The notes: generated by a model from the letters alone, not told the origin. A stretch of DNA of 64,000 nucleotides from Paracoccus solventivorans (GCF_900142875.1 NZ_FRCK01000003.1:1-64000); one strand, 5' to 3'. Positions 51,281 through 60,208 are shown, counted from the first letter of the stretch. Made by a program: numbers and translations.

Positions 51281-51946
51281 ATGACCATCGATTTCTCGTT
51301 CCTGGCCCGCTATCAGGATGCCCTGCTGATGGGGCTGGGCATGACCCTGCGCCTGACGCTGATCGCCTTTGCCCTTGGCATCGTCTGGGGCTTTGTGCTG
51401 GCGCTGCTGCGAAATTCATCCATCGCGCCGGTGCGCTGGATCGCCGCCGTCTATGTCGAGTTCTTTCGCGGCACGCCGGTGCTGATCCAGATCTTCTGGA
51501 TCTTCTACTGCATGCCGATCTTTCTGGGCACCGACCTGTCGAACTTTACCGCCGCCGTGCTGTGCCTGACGCTTTACGGCGGCGCGATCATGTCCGAGAC
51601 GTTCCGGGCCGGCATGAAATCCATCGGGCGCGAGCAATACGATGCCTGCCATGCGCTTGGCCTGTCCCCATGGACGCGCGCCACCCGGATCGTGCTGCCG
51701 CAGGCCACGCTGCGCTCGGTCCCGGTGCTGCTGTCGAACGGCATCGGCATCTTCAAGGAAAGCTCGCTGGTGTCGGCCATCGGCATGATGGAGCTGATGT
51801 TCATCGGCACCACCATCTCGAACCGCACCGGCCGCCCGGTCGAGGTCTTTACCGCCGTCGCGCTGATCTATTTCGTCGTCGCCTTCCCGCTGACCCGGCT
51901 GGTGACATGGCTTGAAAAGCGCATCCTGAAACGCTTTGCCATCTGA
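51281..51946 (+). CDS. Amino-acid ABC transporter permease (second)
   Basis: This 221-residue permease is homologous to the preceding one. It contains MGLGMTLRLTLIAFALGIVWG, EFFRGTPVLIQIFWIFY and the EAA loop FRAGMKSIGREQYDACHALGLSP. The stop overlaps the next ATG by one base (TGATG), linking transport to the racemase-family enzyme. The substrate is presumably the amino acid degraded by this cluster. Confidence 0.94.
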   Translation: MTIDFSFLARYQDALLMGLGMTLRLTLIAFALGIVWGFVLALLRNSSIAPVRWIAAVYVEFFRGTPVLIQIFWIFYCMPIFLGTDLSNFTAAVLCLTLYGGAIMSETFRAGMKSIGREQYDACHALGLSPWTRATRIVLPQATLRSVPVLLSNGIGIFKESSLVSAIGMMELMFIGTTISNRTGRPVEVFTAVALIYFVVAFPLTRLVTWLEKRILKRFAI

Positions 51947-52686
51947 TGGGCTCGATGATGTTCCGGATCGGTCGCAAATCCCAGTCATGGTATGGCGAAA
52001 GCATCGGTATCCTGATCCTTGACGCCGCCTATCCCTGCGTTCCCGGCAATGTCGGCAACGCCACCACCTATCCCTTTCCCGTGCGCTATCACCGGGTCGA
52101 GGGCGCGTCGATCGACCGGCTGCTCAATCAGGCCGATCCGGCGCTGGTGACGCCCTTTGTCGAGGGCGCGCGGAAACTGCAGGCCGAAGGCGTGAAGGCG
52201 ATCACCGGCGCCTGCGGTTTCATGGCGCTGTTTCAGCGCGAGGTTGCGGCGGCGGTCGAGATCCCGGTCTTTCTGTCGCCCCTGCTGCAGATTCCGTTCA
52301 TCGCCCGGATCACCGGCCGCCCGGTCGGCATCATCACCGCCAACGCCTCGCGCCTGACGCCGGCGCATTTTACCGCCTGCGGTGTCGGCCCCGGCATCGC
52401 GCTGCACGTCGCCGGGATGGAAGAGCAGCCGGAGTTCCGCAGCGCCATCCTCGAGGAAAAGGGCACGCTCGACAGCACGCGGATCGAAGCCGAGGTCAGC
52501 ACTGTCGCCGCCGAGCTTGTCGCGCGCCACCCCGAGATCGGGGCCGTCCTGTTGGAATGCTCGGACCTGCCGCCCTATGCGCAGGCGGTCCAGACCGTCA
52601 CCGGCCGGCCGGTCTTCGATTTCAACAGCATGATCCACCACGTCGAGCGCGCCTGCGTCACCCGAAGCTATCAGGGTGCGATGTAG
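51946..52686 (+). CDS. Aspartate/glutamate (hydantoin) racemase-family protein
   Basis: This gene encodes 246 residues. The two catalytic cysteines expected of the cofactor-independent racemase family are visible, in AITGACGFMALFQ and VLLECSDLPPYAQA, each in one Rossmann-like half. ATG 51946 overlaps the permease stop; ATG 51955 is an alternative. The family epimerises amino acids, hydantoins or related acids. Here it would interconvert enantiomers of the imported amino acid before oxidation, for example D- and L-forms, but the substrate is not determined by sequence. Confidence 0.85.
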   Translation: MGSMMFRIGRKSQSWYGESIGILILDAAYPCVPGNVGNATTYPFPVRYHRVEGASIDRLLNQADPALVTPFVEGARKLQAEGVKAITGACGFMALFQREVAAAVEIPVFLSPLLQIPFIARITGRPVGIITANASRLTPAHFTACGVGPGIALHVAGMEEQPEFRSAILEEKGTLDSTRIEAEVSTVAAELVARHPEIGAVLLECSDLPPYAQAVQTVTGRPVFDFNSMIHHVERACVTRSYQGAM

Positions 52687-52943
52687 CGCCGGTTTTTCGG
52701 GTGCTCGCTCCCGGAACGTCATTCCCGTCTGGCATGAGGTCAGCCCCAATCATCGCAGGCCGCCCCGGACCGCCCATGCTATCCACGGCGTCATACACAC
52801 GAAGGAGCCGTGCGAGCATGAGCGCCGACATCATCCCCGGTCGGGGCCGGGGCGCCGCAGCGCCGCTTGCGCAGCCTGCTTGCACAGATCGCACCCGCCG
52901 CGCGCGGCGTGGTGAAACTCGGATGACAGAAAAGGACGAACCC

Positions 52944-54461
52944 ATGTCGCAATCCATCGCCGCCCGTACGACCGAATTGCTGACCCGGCTTGGTGTCGAA
53001 AGCGATGCCTATACCGGCGGCACCCTGGCCAGCTTTTCGCCGGTCACCGGGGAGGAGGTCGCCCGGCTGAAGCCCCACAGCGCCGAGGATACGCGGCAGG
53101 CCATCGCCAGCGCCCGCGCGGCCTTCGAGGCATGGCGCACCGTCCCCGCCCCGCGCCGGGGCGAGCTGGTCCGCCTGCTGGGCGAGGAACTGCGCGCCGC
53201 CAAGGACGATCTGGGCCGGCTCGTGTCCATCGAGGCGGGCAAGATCCCGTCCGAGGGGCTGGGCGAGGTGCAGGAGATGATCGACATCTGCGATTTCGCC
53301 GTCGGGCTGTCGCGGCAGCTTTACGGGCTGACCATCGCCTCGGAACGCCCGGGCCACCGAATGATGGAGACCTGGCACCCGCTGGGCGTCGTGGGCGTAA
53401 TCTCGGCCTTCAACTTCCCGGTCGCGGTCTGGTCGTGGAATGCCGCGCTGGCGCTGGTCTGCGGCAATGCGGTCGTCTGGAAGCCGTCGGAAAAGACGCC
53501 GCTGACCGCGCTGGCCACCCAGGCCATCTTCGACCGCGCGCTGGCCCGTTTCGGCGACGCGCCTAAGGGCCTCAGCCAGGTGCTGATCGGCGGCCCCGAC
53601 ATCGGCGAGGCGCTGGTCGCCAGCCACGACGTGCCGCTGATCTCGGCCACCGGCTCGACCCGCATGGGCCGGATCGTCGGGCCCAAGGTGGCCGAGCGCT
53701 TCGGCCGCTCGATCCTGGAACTGGGCGGCAACAATGCCGGCATCGTCTGCCCCTCGGCCGATCTGGACATGGCCCTGCGCGCGATCGCCTTTGGCGCCAT
53801 GGGCACGGCAGGCCAGCGCTGCACGACGCTGCGCCGCCTGTTCGTCCACGACTCCGTCTATGATGCGCTGGTGCCGCGGCTGATCAAGGCCTACGGCTCG
53901 GTCAGCATCGGCAATCCGCTGGACAGCGGCGCGCTGGTCGGCCCGCTGGTGGACGGCCAGGCCTTTCAGGCGATGCAGGACGCGCTGCAGGCTGCAAAGG
54001 CGGCCGGCGGCACCGTCCATGGCGGCGAGCGCGTTTCGGTCGGGCCGGACACCGCCTTCTACGCCCGTCCCGCCTTGGTCGAGATGCCCGAGCAGACCGG
54101 CCCGGTGCTGGAGGAAACCTTCGCCCCGATCCTCTATGTGATGAAATACAGCGATCTGGCCGAGGCGATCCGCCTGCATAACGCGGTCGGCGCGGGGCTT
54201 TCCTCGTCGATCTTCACGCTGGACCTGCGCGAGGCGGAAACCTTCGTCTCGGCGGCCGGCTCGGATTGCGGTATCGCCAATGTCAATATCGGCACCTCGG
54301 GCGCCGAGATCGGCGGGGCGTTCGGGGGCGAGAAAGAGACCGGCGGCGGGCGCGAAAGCGGCTCGGACGCGTGGAAGGGCTATATGCGCCGCCAGACCAA
54401 CACGATCAACTACTCGACCCAGCTGCCGCTGGCGCAGGGCGTCGTGTTCGATATCGAATGA
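52944..54461 (+). CDS. ALDH7-family semialdehyde dehydrogenase (aminoadipate semialdehyde/P6C)
   Basis: This 505-residue enzyme is an NAD(P)-dependent aldehyde dehydrogenase of the antiquitin/AmaB type, which oxidises 2-aminoadipate 6-semialdehyde (in equilibrium with piperideine-6-carboxylate) to 2-aminoadipate in lysine and pipecolate breakdown. Seen: VVGVISAFNFPVAVWSWNAA, catalytic Glu in ILELGGNNAGI, catalytic Cys in GTAGQRCTTLRRLFV, and the highly specific C-terminal block GTSGAEIGGAFGGEKETGGGR followed by ESGSDAWKGYMRR. The start at 52944 has AAAAGGACG upstream. It is codirectional with the transporter and racemase genes. Confidence 0.92.
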   Translation: MSQSIAARTTELLTRLGVESDAYTGGTLASFSPVTGEEVARLKPHSAEDTRQAIASARAAFEAWRTVPAPRRGELVRLLGEELRAAKDDLGRLVSIEAGKIPSEGLGEVQEMIDICDFAVGLSRQLYGLTIASERPGHRMMETWHPLGVVGVISAFNFPVAVWSWNAALALVCGNAVVWKPSEKTPLTALATQAIFDRALARFGDAPKGLSQVLIGGPDIGEALVASHDVPLISATGSTRMGRIVGPKVAERFGRSILELGGNNAGIVCPSADLDMALRAIAFGAMGTAGQRCTTLRRLFVHDSVYDALVPRLIKAYGSVSIGNPLDSGALVGPLVDGQAFQAMQDALQAAKAAGGTVHGGERVSVGPDTAFYARPALVEMPEQTGPVLEETFAPILYVMKYSDLAEAIRLHNAVGAGLSSSIFTLDLREAETFVSAAGSDCGIANVNIGTSGAEIGGAFGGEKETGGGRESGSDAWKGYMRRQTNTINYSTQLPLAQGVVFDIE

Positions 54462-54467
54462 CCGGCT

Positions 54468-54489
54468 GCGGGCGGCTTTTGCCGCCCGC
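54468..54489 (+). terminator. Hairpin after the ALDH7 gene
   Basis: GCGGGCGGC-TTTT-GCCGCCCGC is a perfect 9-bp stem with a TTTT loop, starting 7 bp after the stop codon. No T tract follows, as is common in G+C-rich genomes. It likely ends the transporter/racemase/dehydrogenase transcript. Confidence 0.65.
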
Positions 54490-54521
54490 GCCCTGGCTTC
54501 TGCGCGGGCCCCGCGCGCGGG

Positions 54522-54745
54522 GCGCAGAGCCTTTCTGACGCGATCCGCAAGCCGCTCGGGCGTGACGCGACACGGGCCGGGGTGGTTCGCTTCCTGCGCG
54601 ACCTGGTCGCGCTCGACCGCGGCGCGATCGTCATCGACCTGATCTACGGCCTGCCCGGGCAGACCCCGCAGAACGTGGCCGACGACGTGCGGCTCTGCGC
54701 CACACTCGGGCTCGACGGGCTCGACCTCTATTTGCTGAACCTGAT
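54522..54745 (+). pseudogene. HemN/HutW-like radical SAM protein fragment
   Basis: The frame gives DAIRKPLGRDATRAG, then ALDRGAIVIDLIYGLPGQTPQ and LGLDGLDLYLLNLI. These are the central TIM-barrel strands of coproporphyrinogen-oxidase-like or heme-utilisation radical SAM enzymes. The Fe-S cluster motif CxxxCxxC and both ends are absent. It probably belonged to a heme/iron uptake locus together with the siderophore-binding gene downstream. Confidence 0.65.
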
Positions 54746-55135
54746 CCGGCACGTCGCTGCTGACGGCGTACAACTCAAGGGCAAGCCGGTCGCTGGGCAT
54801 CGCCGCCGGCGACGCCGTCGCCTTCGTGCGTCGCAGGCTCTTCTCGGTGGAGACGCGCTCGTCGGGCTCATGTGGACTGCACCGCCGCAACTTTCGGCCG
54901 GCGACGCTCTCGCGCGACATCCCGCGCTGCCCCTCCGGTGCCCTCGGTGACAAGTCGCACAGCTCTGGCCACCCCCTTGCGGGAATGTTCCCTTGTCCCA
55001 GATGGGCTTTATGGCCTAAGCCGGCAGCAGGCAGCCGGGGTCCCTCTCCGCCACCCATCCGGAAAAACAATCGCTTGGCAGGTTTCCTGCGCCTCGGACG
55101 GGGCCGCAGACTGCCGGGACCTCGGAGGACTGTCC
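54746..55135. other. Unassigned stretch between radical SAM fragment and binding protein
   Basis: About 390 bases are open in several frames on both strands but give no product that I recognise. GGAGGA near its right end is the ribosome-binding site of the next gene. I see no riboswitch consensus. Confidence 0.3.
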
Positions 55136-56128
55136 GTGAAGAAAATCATCCCTGGCCTGCCGCTGGCCGTCGCCCTTGCCCTCGCCGTGGGGGCCGCCCC
55201 TGCACTGGCGCAGGAAGTCCGCATTCCCCATGCCCAGGGGGAAACGGTGCTGCCGGCCGCGCCGCAGAAGATCGCGGTCTTCGACCTGCCGACGCTGGAT
55301 ATCGTCAACGCGCTTGGCAAATCCGATCTGGTGGTCGCGGTGCCGAAATCCGCCGACGGTCCGGCGAACTTCCCCGCGCATCTGATGGGCTTTGCCGAGG
55401 ACCGCCATGCCCCGGCCGGAACCCTGTTCGAACCCGATGCCGCGGCGCTGAAAGCCCTGGCCCCCGATCTGATCGTCGTCGGCGGGCGCTCTGCCGCCCA
55501 GTTCGAGCAGATGGCCGCGATCGCGCCCACGGTCGACCTCAGCGCCGGCGCCGGCGACATGGTGTCGAACGTGATCGCCAGCACCGAAAACCTCGGCAGG
55601 CTGCTTGGCGCCGAGGAGGCCGCGGCCGCCCGCATCGCCGCCTTCAGGGAAACCATCGCCCGGACCCACGAGCTGGGCGGCAAGGCCGGCACCGGCCTGC
55701 TGCTGTTCGGCGCCGGAGAGGGATTCAGCGCGCAGCCCCCGGGCTCTCGCTTCGGCGGAGTCTATGACCTGACCGGGATCGAGCCGGCGATCGGCCCGTC
55801 CGAGGCCGCCCCCGGCCCCCGCCCCGAGCCCGGCACCCCCGAGGCCGCGGCCGCCCGGCAGCGCCAGCAGGAAGCGCTCGAGGCGGCGCTGGCCGCCGAC
55901 CCCGACTGGATCTTCACCATCGACCGCAACGCCGCCGTGGGCAATACCGAGGTCGCGCCGCTGGCCGACCGCCTGGCTGCGGACGAACGGGTGACGGCGA
56001 CCAGTGCCTGGCAGGAAGGCCGGGTGATCCATCTGGACAGCAAGGTCTGGTATCTGATGACCGGGGGCATCGACGGCATGACCGCCAGCGCCGAAGCCGC
56101 CGCGGCGGCCTTTGCGCAGGCGCAATAG
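55136..56128 (+). CDS. Siderophore ABC transporter substrate-binding protein
   Basis: This gene encodes 330 residues from the GTG at 55136, chosen because GGAGGA is 8 bp upstream and a signal peptide follows (KKIIPGLPLAVALALAVGAAPALAQ). The protein is a class III (FatB/CeuE/YclQ-like) binding fold with IAVFDLPTLDIVNALGK, LKALAPDLIVVGGRSAAQFEQMAAIAPTVDLS (seen as APDLIVVGGRSAAQ) and GAGEGFSAQPPGSRFGGVY. No permease or ATPase gene lies beside it; flanks are gene remnants. It may serve a transporter encoded elsewhere or be the last intact gene of a decayed locus. Confidence 0.9.
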   Translation: MKKIIPGLPLAVALALAVGAAPALAQEVRIPHAQGETVLPAAPQKIAVFDLPTLDIVNALGKSDLVVAVPKSADGPANFPAHLMGFAEDRHAPAGTLFEPDAAALKALAPDLIVVGGRSAAQFEQMAAIAPTVDLSAGAGDMVSNVIASTENLGRLLGAEEAAAARIAAFRETIARTHELGGKAGTGLLLFGAGEGFSAQPPGSRFGGVYDLTGIEPAIGPSEAAPGPRPEPGTPEAAAARQRQQEALEAALAADPDWIFTIDRNAAVGNTEVAPLADRLAADERVTATSAWQEGRVIHLDSKVWYLMTGGIDGMTASAEAAAAAFAQAQ

Positions 56129-56142
56129 GCGCTGCCCCACCG

Positions 56143-56170
56143 CGCGGCGGGTCCTTTCCCGCCGCGTTTT
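56143..56170 (+). terminator. Rho-independent terminator after the siderophore-binding protein
   Basis: CGCGGCGGG-TCCTTT-CCCGCCGCG forms a perfect 9-bp stem with a six-base loop, followed directly by TTTT. It starts 14 bp after the stop codon. Confidence 0.85.
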
Positions 56171-56254
56171 CCGTTCCAACGGCCGCAGTCGCGCCTGAGC
56201 CGGGCCACGGCCGGGGGCCTCGGGCAAGCCGAGACCGGCGCCGGCCGCTACGAG

Positions 56255-56528
56255 GTCCGCGCTGCTGGAAGAGACGCTGGCCCGCCTGCCGGCCGAGCTG
56301 CGCCTGGTGTTCCTGCTGCGCGAGGCCGAGGGGCTGCCCGTGCCGGCCATCGCCCGCGATCCGGGGTGAACCCGATCCCCGCGCGCACCCGCCCGCCGCC
56401 ACCTGCGCGCCACCCTGGAAACCCGCCGGCGGGGCGGCTTCGACACGGTCTTTCCCTTCGACGGTGCCCGCTGCGCCCGCATGGCGGACCGCGTGGTCGA
56501 GGCACTCAAGGGGAGCGAGCGGCGGTGA
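56255..56528 (+). pseudogene. ECF sigma factor remnant (region 4 to C-terminus)
   Basis: Pieces in different frames give LARLPAELRLVFLLREAEGL, then GVNP, then RHLRATLETRRRGGFDTVFPF and MADRVVEALKGSERR. Together they are region 4 and the C-terminal tail of an ECF sigma factor that normally has about 190-220 residues. At least two frameshifts separate the blocks and region 2 is gone. This is an old pseudogene, unrelated to the intact sigma gene at 9.6 kb. Confidence 0.7.
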
Positions 56529-56985
56529 ATGCGGCCCTTCGGGGCAGGGCCGACGCCGGGATGCTGCGCCGGGCGTGGGTGCTTGGCATGAGGCGGTGCG
56601 GATCGGCGGGCATGCATCGAGAGCGGCGGTGCGGATGACTGCGACGCCCTGCGTGCGGAGGTGCTGTCGCGCTTGCCGGGCGTGTCGGGATGCAGTCGAG
56701 CTTCACGGTCCGAAACGTCTGGTTTCGTCTCTTGCGCGGGGGCGGGGCAGGGGAATCACCCCGGATGCCGCCGGCAGGACAGCTACGCTTAGTTTCGGAA
56801 TAACGGTTCATAAATGATGGTTCTCGCGCGTAGAAAACGCTTGTGGCTCAGGCCGCGGAAAGGGGTATCGTCGGACATCTCATGCGGATATACTTTGTAA
56901 TGATTTGAATATAATTGATATTCTTTCCAGTCTGCAACGGTCTGCCGCCGCAGCCATCCATCCCAACTTTCAATGAAACGTTTTA
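56529..56985. other. Gene-free, partly A+T-rich leader region
   Basis: No convincing gene occurs here. The right half (about 56800-56985) is notably A+T-rich for this window (AATATAATTGATATTC). A minus-strand open frame through it extends into the transporter leader and is judged spurious. The region probably holds regulatory sequence for the downstream operon. Confidence 0.4.
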
Positions 56986-57013
56986 TTGACAAGCAGGTTT
57001 TGCCCGCCATAAG
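56986..57013 (+). promoter_or_regulatory. Sigma-70-type promoter before the branched-chain-type transporter
   Basis: A perfect -35 TTGACA (56986-56991) is followed after 16 bp by CATAAG (57008-57013), matching four of six -10 positions. It lies about 90 bp upstream of the binding-protein start. An adjacent AAACGTTTTATT stretch just before the -35 could bind a regulator. Confidence 0.6.
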
Positions 57014-57105
57014 CTCCGGCGTGGCGGCAGTCATGGGCGCTTCGGAGGAGGGGTGCCCCAAGGATCGCGGTTGCGGGCCGCCAAGCCACCAACTGGGGAG
57101 GATGG

Positions 57106-58281
57106 ATGATGGCTTCGGGATTTGGTCGCCTTTTGGGCGGCACTCTGCTTGCATCGCTGGTGTTCGGGGGAACGGCTTTCGCCTGCGAACTGAAGATCGG
57201 CTCTCCGGCGGTTCTGTCGGGGCCGGCTGCCCAGTGGGGCCTGGCCCTGCGCGGCGCGCTCGAGTTCGTTGCCAAGGAAACGATGGCGGAGGAGCGGCTG
57301 GTCATCGACGGCACGCCCTGCACCGTCACCCCGGTGGTCATCGATTCCAAATATACCGCCGAGGGCGCGGCCTCGGCCATGAATGCGCTGGCGGCCGAAG
57401 GGATCAAGGTGGTGGTCGGCGCCGTCGGATCGCCCGAGGTGACCGGGATGAAGCCGGTGGCCAACCGCAACCGCATGGTGGCGATGGTCAACAGCTTCGC
57501 CAAGGACGCCATCGGCCCGCAATGGCCCAACGTGTTCCACATCGGGCCCGGGCCCTCGGGCTGGGCGGCGCCGATCATCGACAAGGGGCTCGAGCTCTAC
57601 GACTTCGACAAGGTGGCCATCGTCGCGCCGAACGATCAGGGCGGCACCGATATCGCCAGCGTGAATGCGCAGATCTTCACGGAAAAGGGCGTCACCGCGG
57701 TCGAGGAATATTACCAGCGGGGCACCACCAATTTCGCGCCGATCGTCACCCGCCTGCTGGCGGCCGATCCCGGCGCGGTCGATCTGGCCTCGTCGCCGGC
57801 GGGGGATGCGGGCATCATCGTCAAGCAATTGCGCCAGGCCGGGTTCACAGGGCCGATCTTCCGGCTGGGCGGGCCGGGGACCGAGGAAATCGGCCGCGTG
57901 GCTGGCGGGCTGAACGTGCTGCAGGACTTCCTGTGGTTCGAGCCGGTCGCCATGGACGACAACCTGCGCGCGCTGGAACAGAAGCATGTCGAGCTGATGG
58001 GCGGGCCGCGCCCGGAAAACAGCGACTTCTTCCGCTGGGTCTATGCGGCGCGGATGATGATCAAGGCGGTGCAGGCGGCGCAGACGGTGGACGATTCCGA
58101 AAAGATCGCCGAGGCGATGCGCGCGCTGCCGGTCGATGACGAGCATATCGGCGCCGGTCACTGGATCGGCCAGAGCTTCTTCGGGATCAACCAGGAGCTG
58201 TCCTATCCCTTTGCCATCGGCGTGATCCAGGGCGGCGAGCAAAAGGATTTCATCCGCGCTGAAGCTGTCAGCGAAGGCTGA
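57106..58281 (+). CDS. Branched-chain-type ABC transporter substrate-binding protein
   Basis: This gene encodes 391 residues. GGGGAGG lies before tandem ATGs, then a signal peptide (LLGGTLLASLVFGGTAFA). The mature protein is a LivJ/LivK-type type I binding fold: LKIGSPAVLSGPAAQWGLALRGALEFV, KVVVGAVGSPEVTGMKPVANRNRMVAM (seen as VVVGAVGSPEVTGMKPVA) and VAIVAPNDQGGTDIA. This family binds branched amino acids but also many aromatic and short carboxylic acids. The catabolic genes downstream suggest a carboxylic acid that is activated to a CoA ester. Confidence 0.92.
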   Translation: MMASGFGRLLGGTLLASLVFGGTAFACELKIGSPAVLSGPAAQWGLALRGALEFVAKETMAEERLVIDGTPCTVTPVVIDSKYTAEGAASAMNALAAEGIKVVVGAVGSPEVTGMKPVANRNRMVAMVNSFAKDAIGPQWPNVFHIGPGPSGWAAPIIDKGLELYDFDKVAIVAPNDQGGTDIASVNAQIFTEKGVTAVEEYYQRGTTNFAPIVTRLLAADPGAVDLASSPAGDAGIIVKQLRQAGFTGPIFRLGGPGTEEIGRVAGGLNVLQDFLWFEPVAMDDNLRALEQKHVELMGGPRPENSDFFRWVYAARMMIKAVQAAQTVDDSEKIAEAMRALPVDDEHIGAGHWIGQSFFGINQELSYPFAIGVIQGGEQKDFIRAEAVSEG

Positions 58282-58298
58282 CGGATCCGGGAGGAACC

Positions 58299-59165
58299 AT
58301 GGAAGGCTTCATTGCAACAGGGCTGATCGGCATCAGCCTGGGGTCTCAATACACCCTGCTCGCGCTTGGGTTCACGCTGATCTTCGGCATCCTGGGGGTG
58401 GTGAACTTCGCGCATGGCGGCTTTTACGTGATGGGCGGCTATGTCGCCTATTACTGCACCTCGATGCTGGGCCTGTCCTACCCGGTCGCGCTGCTGATCG
58501 CGGTGGGCAGCACGGCGATGCTGGGATGGCTGTTCGAGACGCTGATCCTCGAGCGCGTGATCGAGGATCACCAGGCCACCTTGATGGTCACGATGGGGTT
58601 CTACCTTGTCATGGCCACCGCGATCCTGATGATCTTCGGGGCTGAATCGCCCGAGTTCTCTTTCCCCATCGCGGGGGTCTGGCGGGCGGGCGGCGTCTAT
58701 TTCCCTTACGCGAACATGGTCGTGCTGGGGGTCTGCCTTGCTGCAATCGTCCTAGTCTACTGGCTGGTCTACCGCACCAATCTGGGCCGCGCCATGCGCG
58801 CCATGGCCGAGGATCGCGCGGTGGCCAGCGCGCTGGGGATGCGGACGAAAGTGCTGTTCCCCTTTGCCTTCGCGCTGGCGACCGGGCTTGCCGGGCTGAC
58901 CGGGGCGCTGGTGACCCCGATCCTCGCGCTGGCGCCGCATGTCGGCGACCCGGTGCTGGCGTTCTCGTTCCTGACGGTGATCCTGGGCGGCCTTGGCAGC
59001 GTGACCGGGGCCACCGTCGCCGCCTTCATCGTCGGCCTCGTGGAAGCCTATGCCGCCGTCTATCTGGGCGGCTCCAAGGGGGCGCTGACGCTGTTCGTCC
59101 TGGTGCTGATCATCCTGGTGATCCGGCCGCAGGGCCTGCTGGGCAAGGAGGTCCGTCGCGCATGA
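58299..59165 (+). CDS. livH: Branched-chain-type ABC transporter permease, LivH family
   Basis: This 288-residue permease has about eight helices. The LivH hallmarks are SLGSQYTLLALGFTLIFGILGVVNFAHGGFYVMGGY (seen as LALGFTLIFGILGVVNFAHG), the ATPase-contact loop TNLGRAMRAMAEDRAVASALG, and VILGGLGSVTGATVAAFIVG. GGGAGGAACC precedes the start 17 bp after the binding-protein gene. The stop overlaps the livM start (ATGA-type). Confidence 0.94.
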   Translation: MEGFIATGLIGISLGSQYTLLALGFTLIFGILGVVNFAHGGFYVMGGYVAYYCTSMLGLSYPVALLIAVGSTAMLGWLFETLILERVIEDHQATLMVTMGFYLVMATAILMIFGAESPEFSFPIAGVWRAGGVYFPYANMVVLGVCLAAIVLVYWLVYRTNLGRAMRAMAEDRAVASALGMRTKVLFPFAFALATGLAGLTGALVTPILALAPHVGDPVLAFSFLTVILGGLGSVTGATVAAFIVGLVEAYAAVYLGGSKGALTLFVLVLIILVIRPQGLLGKEVRRA

Positions 59166-60208
59166 CCACCGCCGCAGCAACGATTTCGGGCTATCTGAAA
59201 CAGAAGGCGCCGTTCTTCGGCAGCCACGAATGGATCACGCTGGGGCTGGTTCTGCTGGCCTTTGCCATCCCGGCGCTGACCACTAATCCGCAGGCCCTGT
59301 CCCAGGCCAATCTGATCCTGATCGCCGCCACGGCCGCGCTGGGCGTCTACATCATGCTGCGGCTGGACCTGATGAGCTTTGCCGTCCCCTCGTTCATGGC
59401 GATCGGCGGCTACACGGTGGCGGTCCTGTCGCTGCGGCTGGGGGTGACAGATGTGGTCGTGCTGGGGCTGGCGGCCTTTCTGGTGCCGGCGCTTTGCGCG
59501 GTTCCGCTGGGCTGGCTGATCCTGCGGCTCAAGGGCGTCTATTTCGTGCTGGTCACCTTCGTCCTGACCGAGATCGTGCAGCTGCTGCTGTTCGAGGCGG
59601 CGCCCCTGACCGGCGGCTCGAACGGTCTGGTGGGAATGCCCGCGGTCCGCTTCTTCGGCTTCGAGCTGTGGGACAACTCGCATGTGCTGCTGACCACGAC
59701 CGGGCTGGCCTTTGCCGGCTTCCTGGTCACCGCCATCTTCACGCGGCGGTTCCGCTACGAATTCGCGGCCATCGAAAAGAACGACGTCCTGGCCGAAAGC
59801 CTGGGGCTGGCCTGCTGGAAATACAAGGCCATGGCCTTCGCGGTCGCGGCGGGGGTGTCCGGGCTTGCGGGGTTTGCGCTGGTCAACATGCTGATGACGG
59901 CGCATCCGACCTCTTTCGCGCCGATGTCCTCGGTCAACTACATCACCTACACGATCGTGGGCGGCAAGGGCTCGATCCTGGGCACGCTGGTGGGGGCGAT
60001 CCTGCTGGTCTCGGCCACCGACTACTTCGCGCTGCGCGGCGAGCTGTCGCCGGGGCTGTTCGGGCTGCTGATCATCGTCGTGACCCTGCTGGCCCGCGGC
60101 GGCGTGATCGGCACCGTGACGACGCTGATCGGGTCGCTGCGCGCCAGGGGAAGCCGCTGGCTGGGGAATGGCCCCGCCCGCAAGGCGCCGAAGGGGGATA
60201 TCCGATGA
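59162..60208 (+). CDS. livM: Branched-chain-type ABC transporter permease, LivM family
   Basis: This gene encodes 348 residues with about ten helices. ITLGVYIMLRLDLMSFAVPSFMAIGGY-type sequence (seen as LDLMSFAVPSFMAIGGYT), VYFVLVTFVLTEIVQLLL, GGSNGLVGMP and IVGGKGSILGTLVGAILL mark the LivM family. It pairs with LivH to form the membrane channel. It overlaps livH and livG by four bases each. Confidence 0.94.
   Translation: MTTAAATISGYLKQKAPFFGSHEWITLGLVLLAFAIPALTTNPQALSQANLILIAATAALGVYIMLRLDLMSFAVPSFMAIGGYTVAVLSLRLGVTDVVVLGLAAFLVPALCAVPLGWLILRLKGVYFVLVTFVLTEIVQLLLFEAAPLTGGSNGLVGMPAVRFFGFELWDNSHVLLTTTGLAFAGFLVTAIFTRRFRYEFAAIEKNDVLAESLGLACWKYKAMAFAVAAGVSGLAGFALVNMLMTAHPTSFAPMSSVNYITYTIVGGKGSILGTLVGAILLVSATDYFALRGELSPGLFGLLIIVVTLLARGGVIGTVTTLIGSLRARGSRWLGNGPARKAPKGDIR

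Noticed and set aside
52791..55070. Minus-strand open frame of 759 codons
   Set aside because: It is antisense to the ALDH7 gene, whose catalytic motifs are complete; the product is low-complexity.
56789..57154. Minus-strand frame of 121 codons in the transporter leader
   Set aside because: It crosses the promoter and start of the binding-protein gene, has no ribosome-binding site and matches no family. Its ordinary composition comes from the A+T-rich leader.
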